Source: Istiophorus platypterus
Taxonomy: Eukaryota > Chordata > Actinopteri > Istiophoriformes > Istiophoridae
Reading direction: 5' to 3'
Assembly: GCA_016859345.1 (NCBI GenBank)
Contig: CM029118.1
Coordinates: forward strand, 26,602,501 to 26,666,500
DNA length: 64,000 bases
The notes under the pieces were generated by a model. That model ran no database searches, was not told where the DNA came from, and saw only the letters and a list, made by a program, of their open reading frames with translations. Shown in pieces: positions 13,150 to 23,614 of the stretch. Made by a program: the position numbers and the translations under genes. Numbering within the stretch: position 1 is the stretch's first letter; each line of letters begins with the position of its first letter.

Positions 13150-14565
13150 CACCGTTAAATTGGATTGATTTTTTTTTTTCATTTCTTTGAGTTTTGAGAG
13201 ACAAAGAAGCATCAATGGTGTTTTTGCTTAAAAAAGGCCATGTCATTCACCATTATGATTTTTTTTTTAATTAAAAATGGTTTAAAGAGGAGACAATTCA
13301 AATTACACAATTCTAGTGAAGAGCAAAAAAAAATGCTAGAGAATTGGGGGGGCACAATTAAAGGGAATATGTAATTTCTGGTAACATTTCATATATATAC
13401 TTAATTACATGTTCATTTTATATTCGAAGATCAGTTAAATAATTCATTATGCCTATTTCAGATTTCAATTTGTCCAATCAAATATGAAGGAAAATATTTA
13501 CAATTTGTATACATTTTTTAATCAAAAAAAAAAATAAAATTACTTGCTGAGATTTAGGATAAATTTGTGCATTTTTGGTTTAAAAAAAATTGCCACGTAA
13601 ATTATGGATAAAAGTTTGAATTACTTTACAATTTTTGATAACATAATTATAGATTTTACAATTGTAAATTCACTTTCACCGAGTTTGCAAGGACTAAAAG
13701 GGACTCCCATGAATTGGCCTATGAATGATGAGTTTTTAATTTTTTTGTGGTGGTGGGTGTGAAGTGGCCAACACACTTTCCCATAGAATGGAGTGAGACA
13801 AGAGAAGTTTCAGAAAGCTGCTGTAACATCCCTGCTTCTCAATAAAACATCTTTGGTGAGATCCCTTGAGTCTTTTGGCCAATCAGAGTGTATATAGTCT
13901 ACAACCATGTGCGTCAACGATATGTTTTTGGTTGGTTTGGGCTTGTTGGGGGGTTTTTTTAGCTTGTTTTATAGAGCTTTGTTTTTTTTTTTAATTTAGC
14001 CCTTGATTTTTCAAAGAATGACACAACTTGAAAAAAGAAAGGAAGAAGAGGGTGGTTCAGAGGGTGTGGCAAGAAGCCATCACAACTGAGCTGCGCATCA
14101 GTTTTAATTCAGAAGTTCTCCTAATCCTCAAAAAGTATGTTATGGTGTTCCAGGTGTGTTGAAATTGATTTCTCATATGGGTATGACATTTTTACTCAAA
14201 CAATGCTACATTTCTTTTTAAGCTTTTTATCTAATCAGAATGATAAAAAAAAAAGTCTTTTAAATCACAAATTATGAAAATTAGATTATGATGATAGAAA
14301 TGTAACAAAAATCTTTGGTGACTGGCTCCTGAAAATAAATTATCACAATCTCATGTAGAATAATTACTGAGAGCACTTTCTTTGAGGAGGGTGTCTGTAG
14401 GTCCTTAGATACGTCCTTTTATGCTTTTTCAAATTGAGATGATTCCAAGGGAATACTAGTGCTTTCTGAAGTCCCGTGGAAAGATATATTAATCATTTGA
14501 TTTATTATACTACCTAAAAGCTTACCTTGCTAGTTCTAATGTTTATCCATAACCTTAAAAGGGTT
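13150..14565. other. AT-rich intergenic DNA
   Basis: Very AT-rich, with A and T homopolymer runs and no long open frame. No gene or RNA recognised. Confidence 0.6.
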
Positions 14566-14569
14566 TAAA

Positions 14570-15260
14570 GAACTGATACCTGCTGACACACCGAGTGATA
14601 ATTGTGATAAAAAAGAAGACACTAGATCGATTGTGAAGTATCTGCTGTAAGATATGATCCCAGGGTTTGGAGTACACAGGGAATTGGTAGTGAGAGAGGC
14701 CCAGCTTTTTTGTCAGAAGTCACTGGGGTCTTTCAGCTATCTTACCGTTCATGTGACAGCTTCATGTTCATTATCAACCAGAGAGTTCAGGTAAAGTTGA
14801 AAGAATGAACACAACTATCAAAGAAAGGTTGACCAAAACTGTAATGACGATGGGTCTAAAATGGCCTGGCACACTGCCTATTGTGTTGTATGCTATCAGA
14901 AGTGCAGCAAGTGGAACTACAGGACTACATCTTCATGAGGTGTTGACAGGAAGATCAAATTCCACAGGGACTAAAACCTCACCTATGACACTACACTACT
15001 ACCCTACTTTGGACAGATTAGTTCATAACAGACTATATTAAGAAGAAAACCAGGGATTTTGAGAAAATATAATTTGCAGGTGTCTGACAGACTCCCAAAC
15101 AATCAGATGAGGAACCAATTATCCTTTTAAGGAAGGTGATTTTGTGCTAATCAAATGTCTCCCGGATGAATAGGTCAAAACCAGGTGTTGCAGTTGACTA
15201 GGACTGCCCTGAAAGCCAAAAGCAGGGCAGAATGGATCCATGCCACAAGATAGAGATCAG
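14570..15260 (+). pseudogene. Decayed endogenous-retrovirus pol (integrase C-terminal part)
   Basis: The plus strand carries the end of a retroviral-type integrase. A degraded stretch sits at about 14570-14800. An open segment at 14805-15041 has the KWPGTLPIVLY and ATG/TTGL...EVLTGR patterns typical of fish ERV integrase. It continues, with in-frame stops and frame changes, to about 15260. Stops at 15039-15041 and around 15170, and several frame breaks, make it non-functional. I see no gag, protease, reverse transcriptase or paired LTRs here, and I could not recognise an env downstream. It is an old, truncated copy. Confidence 0.75.
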
Positions 15261-15484
15261 CTGGTTACTCTGACTTTTCCCTCTGCTGAGCAGACTCAAG
15301 CAGGGAGCAAGTGAAGGCATCCCAGATGACAGAGAGCCAGGTGGTTCTCTTGTTCCAGAGGATGGACAGCATCCTTAAGTGGGGCATACTTTACAGGTAA
15401 CAATACAGATATGGTGTCTCCTTCCTACTGTCCTCCTTAAGAAAAACAATCCAGCCTGAGAAAATGAACCCAGGCCCCATAACC

Positions 15485-15605
15485 TTGATAATTTAATCTA
15501 ATTTAATCTATTTCATCTATAAGGCTCATAGTTTTCATTTGAAGTGTTGTACCCTGATAACATTAAAAAACTTTATGATTGATGATTTTTCTCCAATGAA
15601 GGAAT
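15485..15605 (+). repeat. Interspersed repeat, copy 1 (matches 26405-26515)
   Basis: The stretch containing 'catagttttcat', 'ctgataacattaaaa' and 'gatttttct.caatgaa' is closely similar to 26405-26515. The two copies are about 11 kb apart in the same orientation. Copy 1 lies 3' of the ERV integrase remnant. Confidence 0.65.
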
Positions 15606-18250
15606 CCATACCACTGTGCATCATATGTGCTAATAACCTCTCCATGGTGGTGACCCTCTACTGTACACGAAGTACATGTCGAACGTTGAAGACTACATTG
15701 TTAATCATTACTAGCTGTTATTGAGTTTTGATTTTGATTGATTTATTAATCTAGAAAGTTTGACTGCTTTACCTTTCTGATGTAATCAAGTCTGTTCATG
15801 TTACCACCCTTTTAATTGATAAGGTTTCATCTAATATGAAGACAGGACTAAAGTCTTTTTGTTCTACTTTCAGTTGACAAATGGGAATTATTGGCCTCTG
15901 TCTAAGGGTGTTTGTGATATCTGACCTCCGTCATGAGCTCCTTGGTGTCCAGGGATTCTTCATTCACTTGAAGGTTTGCCTCATAAATGTCCTTGTTAGC
16001 CAAAAGGCAGAACTCATGGGTGATGCGGACAAGTGTTGTGGGTGGTACAAAGGAAGAGTTTTTATCTACCTAAATGATTGTATGAGTTGATCTTACCTAT
16101 TTACGAGTTTGAATAATTATGTCTGCTTATTTTGTTTGTGTAAATGATTCACAAATTCCCTTGATTTATTGTGTGATTACGGTCAGTTGTGTAATGTGTA
16201 TGTCATTTGTATTCTAAGGGGCTCCCTGGTGTTTGGTAAAGTTAATCATAATTATAGTATGTGTAACTAGCATTGGTCTTATGATTAAAAAGTGGGGATT
16301 ATTAGAGAATTTCTATTGGGTTTCACAGCATGGGCCTTAAAGCCCTCAGGTGAAATTCTTTGGAAAGGCACATTGTCTTCTCTCCTTGAGTCATTGGGCA
16401 GCTGCCTGAAATTATTTAGGGAAAGCTGAGCCAAGTAGCTACAAGTGAGACAGCATTGTTGTTGCACCCCGGTCAGAGGATATGACTGCTTTTGCCTTCC
16501 TAGAATCCATGGCTATAGCCCAATAACACTGACTCCAGACCAGTGTGCACTGACGTTATACTGAAAGCTACGTGCAACATACCAAGTGGTTTAATAATTA
16601 ATCACAAGGGGATTGAATTTCAGAATGGAGACGACATCATGCACATCAACATGTATTGACAATGTCTCCATTCTCCTTGTCCAAGCTTCAATAGATCTTT
16701 TCACCATAAGACAACTTGGGCTCCTGGACGTTTTCTCCACTTTTGGGTTGACCAATTATAAGCAAAATGTCGACAACATTGGTAATCTTACCAACAGGGA
16801 AATTTATTTTCAACTACCACTGGAATATGAACTTAGTTTCTTTTTTAAAATTAGTACATGCAAAGCTTGATATGTGGTGAATGTGTTGAAATCCAGAGTA
16901 GCTGCCAGTCTGTGTCTTTCTGTTGTCTTTCATCTCATTAAATGCACGTCTTTGTGCACATATTTAGCACTTTGTGTTTTAAAAATGTCCACCTCCTTTG
17001 TTATGTCTTTTTATTGAGCTGATTGAGAAGCATTTGTTCCACTGTTTTTTGTGGATTCCTTTTTTAAATTAGATTTTTTCATTTTAATTGCTGCCAGATG
17101 AAAATTTATAATTTACTCATATCTTCATAGCCACTGTTTTGCTTGGCAGCAGCAGACAGGTACTTCCTTTGTTGGGTCATGACACAGCCACTTTCTGTTT
17201 TATCTCACAGCATCTTAGCAGCACAGATGAGCTTTACAAGATACTGCTTGTCTGGAAGGCTGCAGTGAAACCACCGTAACAATACATTCAATGTTTTGTT
17301 AAAACTGTATAGCTAATTCAGCCTGCAGTGTTATAACAGTGGAAATTAGTTGCATCAGTCTTAGACCACTTTCCCATTGAAGTCAGTTGGAAAAATGGCT
17401 ACAGACTTTTTGACCCCGTATTATACAATATTAAGGTCTTTTTTTAGCATAATGTACTTTGATTACCATAAATAAAAGTTCTCAATAGACCTTTTTACAT
17501 TTACACTTCACATGGTAAGAGAGGTACAGATATTACTGACAATTAGGCCGTGATGATCCAGTCCTGTTTGTGTGGGATGTGTATGTTTGAACAGAATGTA
17601 TAAATGCATAGTTTTTGTGTGTTGGAATTCTAAGACATGACATGAAATTTTTAAACATTAGCTAATGGGAAAAAACTAGTAGTGCTCTGAAATGAGTATA
17701 ATAGAAAAAGAACATATCATCAATAGTATTTAATGTATGGGTTACAAACCACCAATCAACACAGTAGATGTGTAACCCCCCCCCCCCCCCCCCATTTCTG
17801 TTGTACTCTGTGTCCACCTTTAATGTCCTAATGAGAATGTCAGGATGTTGAAACAGGCTCCTGGTGACATATGTAGTTGTAGAAGCATTTTACCATCTAC
17901 AAACATGTTTTTTAAAAAAAATTAAAAATTGAATTTTACACCAAAACCAGTCAAACTCAACAATAGGCTATGTGTGTATTTACTGTATATCGGTATAGCT
18001 GGTCTATGTAGAAATGCAATGCACTGCCTCAAAGTACATGCAAACAAAGAGAGATCTGACATAACATATCAAACATCATCTATAAACAATGATAACTAAA
18101 AATAAGTGTAATGTGGACAGAGTTAGCCTCCTTATCAGTATTACAATATTATTTTGATGTCATCATGTTATATTATTTGTATTACAAAATTCACACTTGT
18201 AACGATAATGACTACGTCAAAAGAAAATCAACAGAAAGTAAAAAGCAACT
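15606..18250. other. Intergenic, no gene recognised
   Basis: Open frames here (for example 15881-16090 and 16613-16870 on plus, 16285-16467 on minus) show no family I recognise. They could include remnants of the ERV 3' part. A C homopolymer of about 17 nt sits near 17777-17793. Confidence 0.5.
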
Positions 18251-18259
18251 TTCACAATA

Positions 18260-18265
18260 TTTATT
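18260..18265 (-). terminator. Candidate poly(A) signal for the 18.5-19.4 kb gene
   Basis: TTTATT on plus (AATAAA on minus), about 240 nt beyond the TGA of the minus-strand open frame that ends at 18506. Confidence 0.45.
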
Positions 18266-18505
18266 CAATTTCATTTTAATTTAATTACCTTATTTAAGGT
18301 TGTGTCAGACTGTATTATACATGAAACATTGTACATTTGGTGGAAAAAATGTTCAGAGGGTAAGTCTTACATTACATTGTACTATTCAGGATATAAACTG
18401 TTTACACACATGTAGTATATGGAATGTAACCGAGTTAGGGACTTTAGCTCAGGCTTTCAGGTCCTGTAGTTTATACATTTCAAAAGTTAAGAATTAATTC
18501 TTCTC

Positions 18506-19352
18506 TCATTTAGTCTGAACTGTTGGTTTCTCTTTCTTCACAGCCTTGATTTCTCCACACAGAAGTAGGCAGATGATGAGTTCCCTTTGTGTCAGTGGAT
18601 GTGTGAAGAGCCTCCTAAACTGACCTGCACAGAGGAAGCAGGTAGAAACTTCTTCCTCTATGTGGCCAGGCAGGAGGCTCCTCACCCTCTTCACCAGTGG
18701 CTGGAAAGAGTAAGATGGAGATGAGTGTGCGGGTTAATTTTCTACTCAATGGGTCTCCAGATAGTGTTTGGAGACTGGAAATGAGTAAGGTGCTGAGAGG
18801 GGTTTGGTGAACCAGTTCGTTGCTACAAGAAATATCACCAACATATGTTCTGTTAACGTTCACTTATCACCACCTTATGTGACTTTTGTTACCTAGTCTA
18901 GTTTTCCTGATCTGTTTACTTACCACTGAATTTGGGTGACCTCTCTTCACCAACTGGGCTTGTGGCCATCCATCCTTCTGATCGGCCTGGAAAAACCTTT
19001 TCTCTCTCTCATCAAGGAAACCCTGGAAGCTAAGTCTTTATCTCAAATCTTCCATGAGGTTGATGTGGTGCTTACAATGTGATCATAAAGACTGGAAAAG
19101 ACCAGTTGCCTTTACTGGCTGCTCTACCTGCCACAACAAAAAGAAACATTATCACTGAAGCTCACTGCACTGCAATAATTGAGATGATGGCTTCAAGAGT
19201 ACAAAAAACAGACTAAAGATAATGAATGACCTATGAAATATCATATTTACCATGTCTGATTGTGAAGCAGTGTTTCTTGGAATCAGGGTTCTCCAGGGAG
19301 TTTCATCTTTTGTTTGGAAACGGACTGCAGGCTCTTGATCTGGTTCAGCCAT
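18506..19352 (-). CDS. Unrecognised small multi-exon gene candidate
   Basis: I do not recognise this protein. Three minus-strand exons join without stop, all in phase 0: 19358-19251 (donor ATG|GTAAAT; an internal ATG at 19352 could be the start), 19022-18924 (acceptor cttccAG, donor GTG|GTAAGT) and 18700-18506 (acceptor cttTccAG, stop TGA). From the ATG this gives about 131 aa. The N-terminal part is Pro/Thr-rich (TPWRTLIPRNTASQSDM). The middle is charged (DEREKRFFQADQKDGW). The C-terminal part is basic/hydrophobic (RVRSLLPGHIEEEV, FLCAGQFRRLF, ELIICLLLCGEI) and ends in Lys-rich residues. Further 5' exons are possible: an ATG frame at 19989-19853 or -19884 and two micro-exons near 19642-19620 and 19494-19475, all followed by GTAAGT or GTAAAG donors. 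That 5' structure is uncertain. A candidate poly(A) signal lies at 18260. Confidence 0.5.
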
Positions 19353-19364
19353 CTTTACCTCGGT

Positions 19365-19700
19365 AAAAATTAATTCAATATACAACAAGGTCAGTAATAA
19401 ATAATAAATATTACAAGTGATGTTAAGATGTGCAGTTCCTTTTTCGTTAATTTTTCATTAACTTACCTTTGTCTGGTATAGCCATCTACTACTTTAAGAG
19501 AAAAATACATTAAATATAAGAGTCAGTAAAATAAATAATCTTTGAAATATTAAATAAAATTAAAGCTTGCAGGAGACTTGTTAATGTTTGTTTGTTTGTC
19601 ATTAATAAATAACTTACCTCAGGTACAAACAGATACATTCTATTTGAAAAACAGAGTCAGTAGGATACACAATCTTTGAAATGTTAAAAAAGCTTATAAG
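19365..19700 (-). repeat. Tandem micro-exon-sized units
   Basis: Two stretches (about 19440-19570 and 19605-19695) share order and sequence: a GTAAGT donor preceded by a ~20-nt open segment, then 'cagagtcagta', then 'ataatctttgaaat', then 'aagctt' (read on plus). A weaker third unit may lie at about 19360-19420. This looks like duplication of a very short exon with its flanking intron. Confidence 0.45.
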
Positions 19701-20074
19701 AGGATATTGTATATAAAATGAATAACTTCATATGTCTATTCAAATGCATATGAAAAGTATATATATATGTATATATATAGAGAGAGATTTATATATATAT
19801 ATATATATATTCCATATGTATTTTTCTTTGCAAGTCAGATGGTCATACTTACCTTTTCTCCCATATTATGAGAATGACTTTACCTGCTGTCTTTTTAGTT
19901 TTGGCTTTAGAGGTTCTCAGTTGCCAAGTTTTAGAGGTGCCTAGTGTAACTCCGCAGCTAGCTACAGAGGAATCCCAACTGGCTCCCATCAACACGATGG
20001 AACAATGAAATGCGATTTTGCCCAAACAGGCAGGGGTCCCCCTTCTGTAACCAGGAGAGGACCCTGCTTTTCCT

Positions 20075-20300
20075 CAAAGAAAAAAATACTGGCTGCATTT
20101 ATAGAGTGTTCTCGTCCAAAGTGTTTTACACTTTTCCTCCTATACAACCATTTTACCCTGTGAGGCAAAGGGCTGACTGTCAGGAGCAATTTGGTAATGA
20201 GTCTTACCAAAGGGCACTTTAGCCAATGGACAGGGGGAGCTGGGAATTGAACTAGCAACCCTGGACAACTAGCTCTACCCCCTGAGCCACAGCCACCACA
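20075..20300 (-). repeat. tRNA-derived SINE
   Basis: On the minus strand the head is a tRNA-like Pol III promoter: an A box in GTGGCTCAGGGGGTAGAGC (about 20292-20274) and a B box in GGTTGCTAGTTCAATTCC (about 20262-20245). A body and tail follow, including ACACTTTGGACGAGAACACT and a short 'ATAAATGCAG' end, matching the usual fish SINE tail. It lies between the two unknown minus-strand genes. Confidence 0.75.
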
Positions 20301-20362
20301 AATAGACAGATAGAAGTCCTGTTGATCCATCCCTTGAGATAGATGGATAAGATTCCCCTATC

Positions 20363-20390
20363 CTATTATTATTATTATTATTATTATTAT
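20363..20390. repeat. (ATT)n microsatellite
   Basis: About nine uninterrupted ATT units, in the 3' flank of the SD-repeat gene. Confidence 0.9.
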
Positions 20391-20504
20391 CATTAATAGG
20401 CCCTGCTCAAAGACACTACATGGGGTATTCACAGCCCTGCCAGATGCAAAAAAGTGTGCAAGTTCTAATCCTATCGCTTCATGCATTAATCCAGGTCGAA
20501 ATTC

Positions 20505-21882
20505 CTAATCTGAGTCACTGTCGTCAAATCTTGGTCCCCACTGAAGAAGAAAACGTTGGTTAATCCTGTTTGAAAATGAAGGTTCCTGAAAGGTTCTGAA
20601 GCCCGAGGTTGAAGGAGCTGAATCCTCATTGCTTTCCTCCCTGGTCCTCTCTGTGGAGGAGTTGTGTCCTAATGCTGAAGGAGCAGACTCCTGAAGGCCT
20701 CCGTCAAAATCCGACCTCTTCCTCTTAGTATTAACCTGTTGGCTGGGGCTCTCTTCCCTGGTCCTCTTGGAGGAGTTTTGTCCTGATGTTGAAGGAGCAG
20801 GGTCTTCTGTCCTTTGAGAAACTGAGGGCTGCGCAGAAGAGCCACAGAGACCACTAGGAAGAAAGACTTGTGGCGGTCCTTCTGTACGTTGTTGTATTTG
20901 CTGCTCAGGTCGTTCCTGAAGCCGAACAGGGACCCATGGCAATCTAAACATCAGCTGCAGAAGAGGAGCGGCAGGAACAGGAGGTCTCACTTGTCGCCAT
21001 CCCTGCCAAAAGTTTTCTTGGGGGAACTGCTGGATGAGAGGAGAACGAGGTCTGTCGTTGCCATCTTCGTCAACCTCTAAATCCTCCTCATCCTCAGTCA
21101 TGGTGTTGTAACCAGAATCCTCACTGGTAAAGTCTTCCTCGCTGGTACTGTCACTTTCATGGACATGGTAACTTTCAGGGGTACTGTCACTGTCAGAGGT
21201 ACTGTCACTGTCAGTGGTACTGTCACTGTCAGTGGTACTGTCCGTGTCATGGACACTGTAACTTTCAGAGGTACTGTCACTGTCAGTGGTACTGTCACTG
21301 TCAGTGGTACTGTCACTGTCAGTGGTACTGTCACTGCAGTGGTACTGTCCGTGTCATGGACACTATAACTTTCAGAGGTACTGTCACTGTCAGTGGTACT
21401 GTCACTGTCAGTGCTACTGTCCGTGTCATGGACACTGTAACTTTCAGAAGTACTGTCACTGTCAGTGGTACTGTCACTGTCACTGCTACTGTTGCTGTCA
21501 CTGCGGCCGTCACCGCTGTCGCTGTTGTTACTGTCGTTCTGCTCATCCTCCTCACCCTCATCCACATCATCTTCATGGAGTGGAGGAATTCCTACACCTT
21601 CACCCTCCCTCACAAAAGCAACCTCAACTTCATCGTCCTCTTCCTCATCCGAAGAGATGATAATTGGGAGATTGCTATTGTTGTCCAGGTTCCTGATGAA
21701 TTTGGGGACGCCATTTCCAGGAGGTACAGTGATGAAGTTTCCATACTGAAAGGAGCCACCTGAGGGGAAAACGTTATAACACCGGAAAATTTGATTTTAT
21801 GAATGTAAAAGTTAAGAAGTCACTTTAAACATTATGTAACTACAACTGCACCGCACGTGTGACACACACACAAGCAGCTTGC

Positions 21883-21965
<83 letters not shown>

Positions 21966-22795
21966 AATGAAATTAATAATAAATACAAATAAATAAATGG
22001 TTGAGTTTGAGTTAGAGATGAAAAATGAACTATTTGTGTTTCAAAAAAAAGTATCAGCATGTTTTACTTTGTATTTTCACACAATTTAGACACTGATGCA
22101 CACAAACGTTTCACAGAATGGATGATATCTATAACCTTACATCAGCTTTGTGTTGCTGTTAGTGTTACTTTCACTGTCGCTATCACTGCTACTGTTGCTG
22201 TTGCTGTTACTGTAACTGTCATTAACACTGTCACTGTGGCTGTCACCACTGTTACTGTCGTTCTGCTCATCTTTCTCACCTGCATCCACATGGAGTGGAG
22301 GAATTCCTGCAGCTTCACCTTCCCTCACAAAAGCAACCCCAACTTCATCGTCCTCTTCCTCATCCGAAGAGATGATAATTGGGAGATTGCTATTGTTGTC
22401 CAGGTTCCTGATGAATTTGGGGACGCCATCTCCTGCAGGAGGTACAGTGATGAAGTTTCCATACTGAAAGGAGCCACCTGAGGGGAAAACGTTATAACAC
22501 CGGAAAATTTGATTTTATGAATGTAAAAGTTAAGAAGTCACTTTAAACATTATGTAACTACAACTGCACCGCACGTGTGACACACACACAAGCAGCTGCC
22601 CCTTTAGAGTGTTCTGCCACTGTTGTTTTGAACAGAGCAGAGCATGAGAATGATTTTATATTACATTCACATGGGACTTGATGAGGATTATTCTTCACAA
22701 CACTAAGTCACATGTTACTGTTAGAGTAAGATGCAAGATTTACAACTGTTAATGTGTTGTCCTTGGCAAAATCTTTTTCAAAAGGATGGAAAATG

Positions 22796-22847
<52 letters not shown>

Positions 22848-23476
22848 TTGATTATGAATTAATTAATAATAGATTGATATTAAATTATTTAAATTAATTA
22901 TTAAATCAATAATAAATACAAATAAATAAATGGTCAAGTCTGAGTAGCAAATGAAAAATGAACTATTTGTGTTTCAGAAAAAAACAAAAGTATCATGTTT
23001 TACTTTGTATTTTCACACACTAATGCACACAAACTTTTTACAGAATGGGTGACATCAATAACCTTACATCAGCTATGCAGGATGTGAGAAATTAAACAAA
23101 AGGTTGGATGTGTAGAATCCTCCTCCAGCTCTGTGCTCTTATTTAATGATGAGAGTGTATGCAGATCAGCCACGGAGCTGAATTATCACTAGTTCTACTG
23201 TGGTGAAAAAGCAATGGTGGATATACCAAAACTCAAGTGGATCTTAATATATCTGGATAGGAAGAGTTAGCAAAGTTTTGAATGTTAGGCTGGTGTTTCC
23301 ACATTCATTGCCCACTGCTCAGCTGGTTGATCAAGAGCCCATTTGTACCACTAATTTACTGGTCAGGTTATATTTAAGAGTGACTTAGTAATGACCAAAT
23401 TATTGTAGCATATTTAACTGTTAAGGAGGCTACCAAAGGAGTGTTTGATCATGATTTTTTAAAGCCAATATTTTGC

Positions 23477-23546
<70 letters not shown>

Positions 23547-23549
23547 GTC

Positions 23550-23614
<65 letters not shown>

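Larger units (their letters stand above)
21470..23073 (-). repeat. Tandem segmental duplication of exon 2 start plus flanking intron
   Basis: Copy A (about 21470-22142) and copy B (about 22157-23073) align end to end in the same orientation. Both contain the 5' part of the large exon, the same ~110 bp of intron next to it ('tgaggggaaaacgttataac' onward), an AT microsatellite, an 'aataaatacaaataaataaatgg' type stretch and the ending 'aaccttacatcagct'. Copy B lacks everything encoded 3' of the SD region. Confidence 0.85.

Noticed and set aside
16613..16870. Possible retroviral env remnant downstream of the integrase fragment
   Set aside because: No diagnostic envelope feature could be seen; the position alone is not enough.
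20245..20300. A functional tRNA gene
   Set aside because: The A and B boxes are present, but the sequence cannot form a proper cloverleaf by eye and continues into a SINE body and tail.
21286..21763. Plus-strand open frames of 94-135 codons across the SD repeat, and 22059-22481
   Set aside because: They arise because the 18-nt repeat has no stops in these frames. The minus strand has splice signals, phase agreement and a promoter.
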